Assembly: GCA_900313615.1 (NCBI GenBank)
Contig: OMRP01000002.1
Coordinates: 124,001 to 188,000 of the forward strand
DNA length: 64,000 bases
Direction of reading: 5' to 3'
Origin: an uncultured Prevotellaceae bacterium
GTDB lineage: Bacteria; Bacteroidota; Bacteroidia; Bacteroidales; Bacteroidaceae
Each line of letters opens with the position of its first letter. The first letter of the stretch is position 1. Shown one piece after another: positions 41,536-51,105 of this stretch. The translations under genes and the position numbers were made by a program. The notes beneath the pieces were generated by a model. The model saw nothing but the letters and a program-made list of their open reading frames with translations, searched no databases and was not told the DNA's origin.

Positions 41536-44500
41536 ATGAATACGGTATTCTCAGAAGAAACATACGAGCAGGTGCTGATTGAGTTGTTTCAAGAACTCGG
41601 TTATGACTACACCTATGGTCCCGATATGAAACGTGATTATCGGGAGCCGTTGCTCGAACAGCCGTTGCTGGAGGCACTGCACCGCATTAACCCGACGGTA
41701 CCTATTGCGGCACTGGATGATGTGGTGAAGAAGCTGCGGCAGATAGAAGGTTCGTCGCTCTATGAGCAGAACTTCAAATTCACCCAGATGATGCAGTATG
41801 GGGTGGAGGTGAACTACACCGACCAAAAACATCAGGTGAAAACGGCTGTTGTGGATCTGATTGACTTCTATCATCCCGACCAAAACGAGTTTCTGGTGGT
41901 CAACCAATATACCATCCAAGACAAGGACACAAAACGCCCCGATATGGTGGTGTTCGTGAACGGACTGCCGCTGGTGGTCATCGAACTGAAATCGCCCAGT
42001 CGTGAGGAGACGGATGCCAGCGAGGCTTACCTGCAACTGCGCAACTACCAACAACTCATACCCTCACTCTTCACGTACAATGCCTTCAACGTGATGAGCG
42101 ACATGGCGCTGACGAAGATAGGTACTGTCACCGCCAAGGAAGACCGCTACATGGAATGGAAACAGGCGGATGGAACGGTAGCCGACTATGACGTCAGTTT
42201 CAAGTCCGTCTTCACCAAAGAGGTATTTCTCAACCTGCTGAAGAACTATCTCCTCTTCGACGTGAGCGAAGGGAAATATGGCAAGATATTGGCTGGATAC
42301 CATCAATACTATGCCGTGGAAAAGGCAGCGAAGCGAGCACAGGAAGCCGTGAAAGGCAACGGAAAAATAGGTGTGTTCTGGCACACGCAAGGCTCGGGAA
42401 AGAGTCTGTCGATGGTGTTCCTGGCACATCACCCCCTCGTGCAATCGATGAACCCCACCATCGTGGTCATCACCGACCGCAACGACCTCGACGAACAACT
42501 GTTTGGACAGTTCTCACGCACCGCCGACTTCTTGCGCCAACATGCCGTGCAGTGTACGAGCCGCAATGCGGAGAACGATGCCACGAGCCTGAAAGCCATC
42601 CTGAAAAACCGACAGTCGGGCGGCATCATCTTCACCACCATGCAGAAGTTTGATGACTTTGACGGTCCGCTGTCGGAGCGGCAGAACATCATCGTTATGA
42701 CCGACGAGGCACACCGTGGACAGTATGGCATGGAGGAAAAGGTGGACGTGGAAGGAAACATCCACATTGGAGCGGCACGGAAAATACGCAACTCGCTGCC
42801 CCATGCTTCCTATATCGGATTCACTGGCACGCCCATCTCCGATAAAGACCGCGACACACAGGAGGTGTTCGGCGACTATATCGACATCTACGACATGACC
42901 CAGGCTGTGGAAGATGGTGCAACAATGCCCGTCTACTATGAGAGCCGTGTCATCAAACTGCAGTTGAAGGAAGATGTGCTGCAGAAAATAGACGAAGAGT
43001 ATGAACGTCTGAGGGAGGAAGGAGCGGAAGAAGCCGACATCGAGGAGAACAAAAAACTGATGTCGCACATGGACGAACTGCTCGGCAACGACAAGACCAT
43101 TGATGCGCTAGTCGGCGACATCCTCGCCCACTATGAAGACAACCGCCAGTATGTGTGTGGTGGCAAGGCGATGATTGTGGCGTACTCACGCCCCATCGCC
43201 ATGAAGATTTACCGCCGCATACTCAGCCTACGTCCCGAATGGACGGAGAAAGTGAAAGTGGTAATGACCAGTGGCAACCAAGACCCCGAGGAATGGACGA
43301 AAATCATCGGAGGAAAAAGTTACAAGAAGGAACTGGCCAAGAAATTCAAGGACATCGATGACCCAATGAAAATAGCCATCGTGGTCGATATGTGGCTCAC
43401 AGGTTTTGATGTGCCGTCGTTGGCCACGATGTATGTCTACAAACCCATGAAAGACCATAACCTGATGCAAGCCATCGCCCGAGTGAACCGAGTGTTCCCC
43501 GAAAAGGCCGGTGGACTCATCGTGGATTATGTGGGCATCGCCGCAGCGCTGAAAGAAGCCATGAAGCAATATACCAAGCGCGACCGTGACAAATATGGCG
43601 ACAACGACATCAAGAAACAGGCCTACACCAAGTTCCGTGAATATCTGGAGATATGCCGTGACCTGTTGCATGGCTTCGACTACAGTCATTTGCTCTCTGA
43701 GCGAACATTGGCTGCACTCGGCAAAGAAAGCAAACTCTCGTTGCCCTCGTTGGCACAATGTTTCCATCATGGTACCGCATCGGAGCGGGCGCAACTCATC
43801 AAGGGCGGCGTGAACTTCTTCATGGCACCCGACAAGGCAGATGACTGCAAGGAATTCATCAAGAATGCATCGCTGCTGAAACAGTCGGTCACGTTGTGCC
43901 GGTCATTGCTCACCGAGGCGGAACGGTTTGAAGTCAGTTTCATGGAGGCGGTGCGGACACTGCTCATCCGCCTGCAAAACCCAGGCAAGATTACCAAGAA
44001 AGAAATCAACCAGAGAATAGCCACGCTGATAGCACAGAGCGTGAAGTCGGAAGGCGTGGTCAACCTCTTTGACAACCAAGCCGAATTCTCCCTCTTTGAC
44101 GAGTCGTTCCTCCAAGAGGTGAAAGCCATGAAAGAGAAGAACCTGGCGGTGCAGCTATTGCAGAACCTCATCAAGAAACGCGTCAGGGAGGTGGCTCGCA
44201 GAAACCTCGTGAAAGGCGAACTGTTCAGCGACATGTTCACAAAAACGCTGAACTGCTACATCAAGGGCATGCTGACCAACGAGGAGGTGATTCAGGAACT
44301 GATGAAGCTGGCACAGGAGATGATGAAAGCCGAATCGGAGGGCAACAGCATGGGGCTGTCGAACGAAGAAATGGCATTCTACGACGCACTGACGAAGCCC
44401 CAAGCGGTAAAAGATTTCTATACCAACGAACAGTTGGTGAAACTCACCAAGGAACTGACTGACATGCTGCGCAAAAACCGCACCATCGATTGGAACCGCC

Positions 44501-44913
44501 GAGAGTCGGAAAGGGCAAATATGCGACGATTAGTGAAGCGCCTTTTGAAGAAATACAAATACCCACCAGAAGAGGCGGAGAATGCCTTAGCCACAGTTCT
44601 AAGCCAATGCGAGCAATGGGCAGACGATGACTCGATGTTGCAACAGCGCAGACTGGACAACATCGAGGATGACCAGGAGGTGCGCAACCTCGTCTACAAC
44701 CTCTTGCAGATGGACGCTACCACTAGCGACCCCCAGTTGCAGCGGGAGGTCATCACCGAATTTGGTATGCGCTATCCTGATATGTCACCCAATGATTGGC
44801 GACATATCATCGAAGCATACACACCTCTTGTGAGGGAAGCGGCCAAACCGAAAAGCCAAGAAATAACCATGCAACAGTATGACATGGCAGCGGAAGAGAA
44901 GGCAGAAGATTAA
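41536..44913 (+). CDS. hsdR: type I restriction endonuclease subunit
   Basis: This 1125-residue HsdR motor-nuclease subunit is full length. The N-terminal nuclease shows a D (RPDMVVFVNGLPLVVIELKS, about 134-153) and ExK in IELKS. The motor has Walker A HTQGSGKSLSM (about 284-294), the DEAH box TDEAHRGQYG (about 388), motif III FTGTPIS and motif VI MQAIARVNRVF (about 640). The C-terminal helical domain contacts HsdM. It translocates DNA and cuts at a distance from unmethylated sites. It closes the operon, and dispersed repeats begin soon after its stop. Confidence 0.95.
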   Translation: MNTVFSEETYEQVLIELFQELGYDYTYGPDMKRDYREPLLEQPLLEALHRINPTVPIAALDDVVKKLRQIEGSSLYEQNFKFTQMMQYGVEVNYTDQKHQVKTAVVDLIDFYHPDQNEFLVVNQYTIQDKDTKRPDMVVFVNGLPLVVIELKSPSREETDASEAYLQLRNYQQLIPSLFTYNAFNVMSDMALTKIGTVTAKEDRYMEWKQADGTVADYDVSFKSVFTKEVFLNLLKNYLLFDVSEGKYGKILAGYHQYYAVEKAAKRAQEAVKGNGKIGVFWHTQGSGKSLSMVFLAHHPLVQSMNPTIVVITDRNDLDEQLFGQFSRTADFLRQHAVQCTSRNAENDATSLKAILKNRQSGGIIFTTMQKFDDFDGPLSERQNIIVMTDEAHRGQYGMEEKVDVEGNIHIGAARKIRNSLPHASYIGFTGTPISDKDRDTQEVFGDYIDIYDMTQAVEDGATMPVYYESRVIKLQLKEDVLQKIDEEYERLREEGAEEADIEENKKLMSHMDELLGNDKTIDALVGDILAHYEDNRQYVCGGKAMIVAYSRPIAMKIYRRILSLRPEWTEKVKVVMTSGNQDPEEWTKIIGGKSYKKELAKKFKDIDDPMKIAIVVDMWLTGFDVPSLATMYVYKPMKDHNLMQAIARVNRVFPEKAGGLIVDYVGIAAALKEAMKQYTKRDRDKYGDNDIKKQAYTKFREYLEICRDLLHGFDYSHLLSERTLAALGKESKLSLPSLAQCFHHGTASERAQLIKGGVNFFMAPDKADDCKEFIKNASLLKQSVTLCRSLLTEAERFEVSFMEAVRTLLIRLQNPGKITKKEINQRIATLIAQSVKSEGVVNLFDNQAEFSLFDESFLQEVKAMKEKNLAVQLLQNLIKKRVREVARRNLVKGELFSDMFTKTLNCYIKGMLTNEEVIQELMKLAQEMMKAESEGNSMGLSNEEMAFYDALTKPQAVKDFYTNEQLVKLTKELTDMLRKNRTIDWNRRESERANMRRLVKRLLKKYKYPPEEAENALATVLSQCEQWADDDSMLQQRRLDNIEDDQEVRNLVYNLLQMDATTSDPQLQREVITEFGMRYPDMSPNDWRHIIEAYTPLVREAAKPKSQEITMQQYDMAAEEKAED

Positions 44914-44929
44914 TACCCCGTAGGAAGAT

Positions 44930-45034
44930 TTAAAAATTAAAAATTAAAAAATTAAAAAATTAAAAAAGAGGTTGGGACATTATTTTATAAACCACCCCTG
45001 CCCCTCCTTTGGAAAAGGAGGGGAAAGGGGGGGG
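44930..45034. repeat. A/T tandem plus GC dispersed repeat
   Basis: An A/T-rich tandem tract of AAATTAAAAATT units (44930-44965) is followed by a GC module B copy with core CCCCTCCTTTGGAAAAGGAGG (about 44996-45020). The module abuts the broken end of the rhuM remnant. Confidence 0.7.
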
Positions 45035-45035
45035 C

Positions 45036-45317
45036 TTTCACGAGGTAGTCCTTTAATACCTTGTTTGCCCATTGGCGAAATCTGACACCTCGTTGGCTCT
45101 TCACACGATATCCAACAGAAATGATAACATCGAGGGTATAAAAAGGTACAGGCTTCTTTACTCCATTAACGTGTAAAAAATGCACGTTATTCTCTTTGAC
45201 GAGTTCGCCCTCTTTAAAAACATTGATAATATGCCTACGGATGTTTGATTCTTCAAGGTCGAATAGTATTGACATCTGACTGGTATTCAACCATACCGTA
45301 TCATTCTCCAGGCGCAC
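45036..45317 (-). pseudogene. truncated rhuM
   Basis: About 94 residues match the N-terminal RhuM domain of 38108-39103: VRLENDTVWLNTSQMSILF, INVFKEGELVKE, LDVIISVGYRVKSQRGVRF and KVLKDYLVK. The reading frame is open from 45380 to 44985, but residues outside the match are translations of dispersed repeats on both sides. Both the true N-terminus and the Fic half are therefore missing. The intact copy lies 6 kb upstream in the restriction operon. Confidence 0.8.
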
Positions 45318-45482
45318 GGGAGGGACTAAAGGACACTGATAATACGAGATTGGACCCAAGGAAAATGAAATAATACCCACCCCGACCCTCCCGAAGGGAG
45401 GGGGAAGGAAGCCCCTCCCCTAACCCCTCCCGAGGGACACTGATACCCACCCCTGACCCTCCCGAAGGGAGGGGGAAGGCTT
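45318..45482. repeat. composite dispersed repeat (modules C and B)
   Basis: A GGACACTGATAATACGAGATT module (45333-45353) is followed by three GC palindromes ending near 45480. The module directly replaces the expected N-terminal coding sequence of the rhuM remnant. The stretch 45483-45598 holds only the promoter of the next gene. Confidence 0.8.
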
Positions 45483-45507
45483 CGGGATAAAAAAAGTACG
45501 AGTTCTT

Positions 45508-45538
45508 TTTGTTCTCCTCTCAATTTTACGTACCTTTG
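45508..45538 (+). promoter_or_regulatory. promoter of the Ntn hydrolase gene
   Basis: TTTG (45508-45511), 19 bp and TACCTTTG (45531-45538) match the Bacteroidetes consensus. The leader to the ATG at 45599 is about 55 nt. Confidence 0.75.
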
Positions 45539-45598
45539 TCCATCAATTTGAGGGGGAAGAGGATGACGCATACTTAACTTGATAAAAGGATATCTACA

Positions 45599-46657
45599 AT
45601 GAAGAGATTTTTGAAGATTACGCTGCTTAGCGTATTGGGGCTGGTGATTGTGGCCGGTGTGTTTGTGGCGATTAAATTTGGCTCGCTGCTGAAGGGTGCC
45701 ATATCATGTGAGAAAGTGGATGACGGACTGTATTACATGGAATACAAGGGCGACGACGGCTTTGATGAGTTGATGAATCGCGGTGGATGCGAGAGCACGG
45801 AACAGCTGGCGGACTATGTGATGGAATTCCTGTCGAAAGGTTTCTACAAGTCGAAGGCAACGCCGAAAAAAGCGGACTTCGGATGCACGGCGCTGACGGC
45901 GAAGACTCCCGAAGGGGGCGTACTGATGGGACGTAACTTCGACTATCCGTCGGCAATAGGTGTCATCATGCATACCATACCCGACCGTGGCTACGAATCG
46001 ATCACGACCTTCAACGTGGAGTTTTATGGCTTTGGCGAGGACTACAAGCCGGAAGGATTCAAGAACCAGTTTATGGCGCTGACGGGGTTGTTCTGCGCCC
46101 TCGACGGCATCAACGAGAAGGGACTGGCCATAGCCGACCTGATGGCGGGCGACTCCATCCTGACGCATCAGCAGACAAACAAGCCGGACCTCACGACGTC
46201 GGCTGCCATCCGTTATATGCTGAACAACGCGGCGAACGTGGACGAGGCGCTGAAACTACTTGAGGGCATCGACATGCACTCTGAGATGGGCTACGCCCGC
46301 CATTATGCCATAGCCGACGCATCGGGCAGAAGCGTGGTGGTGGAATATGTGGACAACAAGATGGTGGTGACGGAATCGCCTGCGGTGGCAAACCATTACC
46401 TGTGCGAGCAGAAACATGACGTGGGGTTGATAGAGGGTGACGACCGCTACGACCGTCTTTGTGAACGATACAGCCAGTCGGGGGGCGTGATGAGCGAGAA
46501 AGAGTTGACGGAGGCGATACAGTCGGTGTCGCAGCCGCAAAGGGATGGTTTCCTGGGCACGGCATGGACAATGGTCATGGACCTGAAAAAGCCTGCGGTG
46601 ACGTATTACTCGCGAAGACATTTTGATAAGGGGGTGAAGTATACTCTCGGGCAGTGA
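45599..46657 (+). CDS. choloylglycine-hydrolase-like (Ntn) amidase, membrane anchored
   Basis: This 352-residue protein of the linear amide C-N hydrolase family includes bile salt hydrolases, penicillin V acylases and acid ceramidase-like enzymes. An N-terminal hydrophobic anchor or signal (ITLLSVLGLVIVAGVFVAIK) is followed by the domain opening FGCTALTAKTPEGGVLMGRN (about 98-117). There the Cys would be the nucleophile if the chain is processed, and GRNFDYP is a family motif. Further markers are LTGLFCALDGINEKGLAIAD and GTAWTMVMDLKKP near the end. It is monocistronic, lying between the restriction locus and the phage-like genes. The substrate cannot be assigned. Confidence 0.8.
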   Translation: MKRFLKITLLSVLGLVIVAGVFVAIKFGSLLKGAISCEKVDDGLYYMEYKGDDGFDELMNRGGCESTEQLADYVMEFLSKGFYKSKATPKKADFGCTALTAKTPEGGVLMGRNFDYPSAIGVIMHTIPDRGYESITTFNVEFYGFGEDYKPEGFKNQFMALTGLFCALDGINEKGLAIADLMAGDSILTHQQTNKPDLTTSAAIRYMLNNAANVDEALKLLEGIDMHSEMGYARHYAIADASGRSVVVEYVDNKMVVTESPAVANHYLCEQKHDVGLIEGDDRYDRLCERYSQSGGVMSEKELTEAIQSVSQPQRDGFLGTAWTMVMDLKKPAVTYYSRRHFDKGVKYTLGQ

Positions 46658-46670
46658 TAATGCCCGAGAG

Positions 46671-46825
46671 GTAATTAAAAATACCCACCCAAACCCTCCC
46701 AAAGGGAGGGAGAAGGTGTTGACAAACTATTGTCTAAACTCTCACACTCATAAACTAAAAATCATCAACTAAAGAACTCATAAACTCATAAACTAAAAAA
46801 CTAATAAACTAAAGAACCCATCAAC
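46671..46825. repeat. GC repeat plus A/C/T-rich tandem tract
   Basis: A GC module B copy (CCCTCCCAAAGGGAGGG core, about 46687-46712) is followed by a tandem tract of ACTCATAAACTAAA-like units (46738-46825). It runs up to the stop codon of the fibre gene. The tract is low-complexity and noncoding. Confidence 0.75.
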
Positions 46826-48976
46826 TCACTGCTCTTGGAGGGTGATGTAATTGATGCGGACGAAGTCTTTGTGCTGGGCGTTGACGGTGGTGTCGACGCC
46901 TATTTTGATGAGGGTGACGGTGTGCTGGTCGGTGTTGATGCCGACGATATTGAAGTTGTCCTGCGAACGGGTGCCCTGACGACGCACCTCGCCACCGTGG
47001 TTGACATGGAGGATGTTCATGGGGTCGAGACCATTGGCGGCACCAACCATGATGCACAGTTGCCGGGGATGGTCTTTCATGACTCCGATATGGTCGGCAT
47101 GCCCATGGCCGACGAGGTGGCAGATGAACTTGCCGCCTCCATCGATGAACGTCTGCACATCGTCGTTGACGAGGACGCTGTCGGCATTGCCCGAGGCATG
47201 GAACTCATCGTGTGGCGCGAAATGGGTGGACAATGCGACGCGCGCCTCGGCTATCCAGTGGGCGGCGACGACGACGGACAGGTCTTGCGCCTTGGCATCG
47301 GCGAGCACACCCTGGAACCATGTCTGCTGTGCGCTGCCTCGGGTGTAGGCGACGATGGTGTCGAGGACGATGAGACGGATGCCCTTTGAGGGGTAGTCCT
47401 TGTAATAATAGCAGCGTCCCTGGGTCTCGGCATTGGCGGGCTGTGTCACTCCCCAATGAGCCACGAAAGGTTTGATGTAGGCGTTGTAACCATCGATACC
47501 GGTATGTTCGGCATAATGACCACCGCCGTCGGAGTCGATGTCGTGGTTGCCGATGGTGTTGAGGATACGTTCCACACCCTCGACGCCTGCATAGCCCGTA
47601 GTGCCATAGTGGGTGTTGACGATGTCGCCGGTGTTGAGGATATCGTCGATGTCGGAGACATGGGCGTTATACCAATCGATGATGCGCTGCATATTCGCTG
47701 GGTCGTAGTGGAGGTCGGAGAAATGGAGCAGTCGCAGCGTATGGGGGTAATAGCTGAGGTTCGCCACCATGCTGTCGCGGTCGCTATTGAGACGGTTGAT
47801 GCCTTGCAGTCCGAGGCTCTCGATGGCGTCGACCCTGTCCTCGACGGTGGAGAGACGTGCGGAGTCTTCGAGGAGGATGGTCTTCACCGCCTTCGTGGTC
47901 TTGGCGGTACAGGAATGGCCAGCATAGCACACCACGGCGAGGTATTTGTCGCCCGCTTGCACGGTGACGGGGCCGCCGAACGATCCCCGTGGCGTGGGAC
48001 CGCTCATGATGCGCACATCGGTATTCAGCGAGAGGCCTGTCTTGGAGAACGTGGTGTCGCCCTGATAGACCGCCCAGGCGATGGAATTGTCGTAGTTGAT
48101 GAACGACGAGAAATCGATGGTGTAGCCCGCATAGGGGGTGATGTCGAACACTACCACCAGGCGGTTGCCGTTGCCACTGTCGGGCTGCACCGACGCGCCT
48201 GTGGCATTGAGGTAGCGGTTGGTGTAGGTCTTTCGTGAGGCGAGGTCGTCGACGATGGTGTTCATCTCCTCCACGACATGACCATCGGGAATCATCCGCG
48301 CCTTCTCGTTGTCGGTCTTGCCAGCGAGGGCGGCGAGGGCGGTGAAGAGCTCGTAGTTGTCGCCGATGGACACGCCGGCATTGCCTTGGATGCCCTGTGG
48401 ACCGGGAACGCCCTGGATGCCCTGCGGACCTTGTTCGCCACGGGGTCCTTGCTCGCCTTGGATTCCGTGCAACGGACCGCAGGAGAGGTAACGGCCGTCG
48501 CGTGTGTCGCCACCCGTGGCCACGTAGACATAGACGGTGCCGTCGACAACGAAGCCGGTCATTCTGTCGAAGGGGACGGGCGGCAACAGGTCGATGCTGT
48601 CGATGACCTTGAAATGCGTGAGGGGGATGCTGTAGGCGGGATCAGGGAGTGACGAGCGTTGCCACGTGACGGTGACAGGCACCTGTAGGGCGAGGATGCG
48701 CCATGTGCCGGCTTGCTCGCAGCCGTAGACGACGGCGGTGGCGGTGGCGGGGGACTGCTCGTGGATGACGGTGGCGTGCATGCCTATCTCAGGCAGGGGG
48801 TGGGCGGCGAGGAGGGCTTGCTCGGAGGGGAAAAAGCCGCAGTCGAGGTTATTCACTTGGGCGCAGGTGAGGGCGCCGGAGACGTGGACATCGCCGAGAA
48901 TATGGAGGTGGTGGTGGGCGGTGATGGTGCCGCCGACGTGAAGGTCGTTATAGACGGAGAGATGGGAGGTTTTCAT
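46826..48976 (-). CDS. phage-fibre-like protein with collagen repeats and metallophosphoesterase
   Basis: This is a 716-residue protein. The N-terminus (about 1-60) is a beta-rich repeat ([20 protein letters not shown]) like phage fibre bases. Residues about 170-205 are collagen-like G-x-y triplets ([19 protein letters not shown]). Residues about 410-690 form a calcineurin-type metallophosphoesterase with [11 protein letters not shown] (about 419), [20 protein letters not shown] (about 478) and [10 protein letters not shown] (about 627), so all metal-binding blocks are present. No signal peptide is seen. Phage tail or head fibres of Bacteroidales phages have such collagen modules, and the position downstream of capsid genes supports a virion-fibre origin. 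Confidence 0.7.
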   Translation of the reverse strand: MKTSHLSVYNDLHVGGTITAHHHLHILGDVHVSGALTCAQVNNLDCGFFPSEQALLAAHPLPEIGMHATVIHEQSPATATAVVYGCEQAGTWRILALQVPVTVTWQRSSLPDPAYSIPLTHFKVIDSIDLLPPVPFDRMTGFVVDGTVYVYVATGGDTRDGRYLSCGPLHGIQGEQGPRGEQGPQGIQGVPGPQGIQGNAGVSIGDNYELFTALAALAGKTDNEKARMIPDGHVVEEMNTIVDDLASRKTYTNRYLNATGASVQPDSGNGNRLVVVFDITPYAGYTIDFSSFINYDNSIAWAVYQGDTTFSKTGLSLNTDVRIMSGPTPRGSFGGPVTVQAGDKYLAVVCYAGHSCTAKTTKAVKTILLEDSARLSTVEDRVDAIESLGLQGINRLNSDRDSMVANLSYYPHTLRLLHFSDLHYDPANMQRIIDWYNAHVSDIDDILNTGDIVNTHYGTTGYAGVEGVERILNTIGNHDIDSDGGGHYAEHTGIDGYNAYIKPFVAHWGVTQPANAETQGRCYYYKDYPSKGIRLIVLDTIVAYTRGSAQQTWFQGVLADAKAQDLSVVVAAHWIAEARVALSTHFAPHDEFHASGNADSVLVNDDVQTFIDGGGKFICHLVGHGHADHIGVMKDHPRQLCIMVGAANGLDPMNILHVNHGGEVRRQGTRSQDNFNIVGINTDQHTVTLIKIGVDTTVNAQHKDFVRINYITLQEQ

Positions 48977-48984
48977 GGGAAATT

Positions 48985-49330
48985 AAAAAATTAAAAAATT
49001 ATAAAATTAAAAAATTATTGAGGGGCAAGGGGCAAGACACCCACCCTGACCCTCCCAAAGGGAGGGGAAAGGAAGGACACTGATAATAAATGACACCCAC
49101 CCTGGCCCTCCCGAAGGGAGGGGATGGGAAAGGACACGGATGATAAATGACACCCACCCTAACCCTCCCAAAGGGAGGGGATAGGAAAGGACACGGATGA
49201 TACTATTTCTTTTTCACGCGAATTGCCGCAAATTGGCCAAAAATTGTCGTGAATGTTCTTTTAAAGAAATGGCCAAAAATTGTCGTGAATGTTATTCATA
49301 TTATGAGGATTTCTTTCATTGAGGCTTTCA
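48985..49330. repeat. composite dispersed repeats
   Basis: The gap contains an A/T tandem (AAATTAAAAAATT), an A tract, three GC palindromes each followed by GGACACTGATAATAAATGA-like sequence, and module D (ACGCGAATTGCCGCAAATT, 49217-49235). A motif TTATTCATATTATGAGGATT follows near 49294. The distal part overlaps the 3' end of the next minus-strand gene. Confidence 0.82.
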
Positions 49331-49935
49331 TTGACTTTGGCGGTGAGGGCGCGGATGAGGGGATGGTAGAGAAGGGAGGGCAGGGTGAGCCAGCGTTCGG
49401 AGGTGGGGGTGGCGGGGATGGCGAGGGTGGTCAGGCGGGGTACGGGGAGGTAACGGGCCTCGACGATATGGGCTCGGTGACCGTCGTAAGAGGAGAAGAA
49501 ATGGAGTTGGCGACCGACGGGCGAGGGCTGGATGAGCGCCACGGGACGACAGGGGTTGCCATGGACTCCGGCAAAGGGGGCGAACTGCCACGACGCACGG
49601 GAGGAGGTGGCATCGATGAGTGTGGCGGGTTGACGCCAACCTGACATGCGGAAGGTGACGACACGGAGGAAATCGGATGGCAGGATGATGACTCCGGCAC
49701 CACGTCCGGGGGCATGGTCCCAGGAGATGGGGCCGCTGAAGGGCTGTCCCTCGTCGAGGTCGGCAAGGGGCGCCTGGTGGATGACGTCTTCTGCCACGGG
49801 TTCTATCATGGCGGTGATGAACTCGTTGAGCGTGAGGGTCTCGACATCGGCTTCGTCGATGAGGGACTGGCAGTCGTGGTTCTGGCGCAGGGCGACACGA
49901 ACATCACGAAGGATTTCTGATAGTGGGTAGTTCAT
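49261..49935 (-). CDS. phage head-completion-like protein
   Basis: This 224-residue protein is not firmly assigned. It starts MNYPLSEILRDVRVALRQNH and continues with helical and beta segments (DHAPGRGAGVIILPSDFLRV; HFFSSYDGHRAHIVEARYLP) in the style of small connector or head-completion proteins of tailed phages. It lies between a small capsid-proximal gene and the fibre gene in a run that otherwise follows head-gene order. The last residues (about NPHNMNNIHDNFWPFL) are encoded by a dispersed repeat, so the natural C-terminus may have been replaced. Confidence 0.6.
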   Translation of the reverse strand: MNYPLSEILRDVRVALRQNHDCQSLIDEADVETLTLNEFITAMIEPVAEDVIHQAPLADLDEGQPFSGPISWDHAPGRGAGVIILPSDFLRVVTFRMSGWRQPATLIDATSSRASWQFAPFAGVHGNPCRPVALIQPSPVGRQLHFFSSYDGHRAHIVEARYLPVPRLTTLAIPATPTSERWLTLPSLLYHPLIRALTAKVNESLNERNPHNMNNIHDNFWPFL

Positions 49936-49939
49936 ATTA

Positions 49940-50368
49940 TTGAGGGGAGCCCCTCCCCTAGCCCCTCCCGAGGGAGGGGATGGGAAAGGACACGGATGAT
50001 ACGAGATTAGACTGATTTATTGAGGGGCAAGGGGTGAGAGGTGAGGAGTGAGAGAATAGCATGTGGCGATTTCTTTTTTACGCAAATTACCGCAAATTGG
50101 CCGCAAATGATCATGAATAAACACGAAAAAGGTTATCACGAATGAGAGAATGAGAGAATGGGAGCCACAGATGATTAATTAGGACACTGATGATACGAGA
50201 TTAGACTGATTTATTGAGGGGTAAGGGGTGAGAGGTGAGGAGTGAGAGAATAGCATGTGGCGATTTCTTTTTTACGCAAATTACCACAAATTGGCCGTGA
50301 ACCAACGGTCACGAGGAACGCAGTAATTGTCGTGAATGTTATTCATATTATGGGGATTTCTTTCATTG
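49940..50368. repeat. composite dispersed repeats, duplicated
   Basis: This gap contains GC palindromes (49950-49980), then two successive copies of a C, A, D series (about 49985-50160 and 50180-50345). The series runs from GGACACGGATGATACGAGATT through GAGAATAGCATGTGGCGATT to ACGCAAATTACCGCAAATT. The second D copy has an insertion of about 28 bp, and the gap ends in ATTCATATTATGGGGATT. No gene is seen. Confidence 0.85.
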
Positions 50369-50373
50369 AGGAT

Positions 50374-50571
50374 TTATACTGGGGAGGGGGATGGGCGGAC
50401 GATGAAGAGTTTGCCGTAACGGGGATGGGACTCGAGGGCCATCTGGAGGATGGGGTCGTCGGTGGTGAGATAACTGGTGCCAAGGGTGCACGGGATGAAG
50501 ATGATGTGACGCATGCCTTCGGGCATCATCACATTGATGGAAATGTGGGTGTTTGCAATGTATGTTTTCAT
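50374..50571 (-). CDS. small phage-type protein
   Basis: This 65-residue protein beginning MKTYIANTHISINVMMPEG contains a strand-rich core (MRHIIFIPCTLGTSYLTTDD, then LESHPRYGKLFIV). The frame is open to 50715, but sequence upstream of 50571 is dispersed repeat, so the ATG at 50571 is chosen. I recall similar small proteins next to capsid genes in Bacteroidales phages, but the role is unknown. It is flanked on both sides by repeats. Confidence 0.55.
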   Translation of the reverse strand: MKTYIANTHISINVMMPEGMRHIIFIPCTLGTSYLTTDDPILQMALESHPRYGKLFIVRPSPSPV

Positions 50572-50581
50572 GGCGAAAGAG

Positions 50582-51105
50582 GGATACCCACCCCCAGCCC
50601 CTCCCCAAGGGAGGGGAGACCGAGCGGAGAGGGAGGGAAGATTAGAAAAATAAAAAAATACGGAGGAGCAAGGGGCAAGAGAATAGATACCTGACACCCA
50701 CCCTAACCCTCCCAAAGGGAGGGGATGGGAAAGGACACTGATGATACGAGATTAGACTGATTGGAACTGATTAATTAAGAGGTAAGGGGTGAGAGAATAG
50801 ACTGTAACGGATGGCTTTTTACGCAAATTATCACGAATGAGAGAATGAAAGAATGGGAGCCACGGATAATCAATTAGGACACTGATAATACAAGATTGGA
50901 CTGATTGGAACTGATTAATTAAGAGGTAAGGGGCAAGGGGCAAGAGAATAGCATGTGGGAAATTAAAAGATTAAAAAATTAAAAGATTAAAAAATTGCTG
51001 AGGAGCAAGGGGTTGATGGTGTTCCCCTCCCCTACACCCTCCCTTTGGGAGGGCCGGGGTGGGTGTTGGGAGGGCCGGGATGGGTGTTGGGGCCGGGGTG
51101 GGTGC
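50582..51105. repeat. composite dispersed repeats
   Basis: The gap holds GC palindromes (50583-50620, 50697-50725, 51025-51095), two C modules each followed by GGAACTGATTAATTAAGAGG, A tracts, a short D-like piece (ACGCAAATTATCACGAATG) and an A/T tandem near 50965-51000. No coding sequence is evident. Confidence 0.82.
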
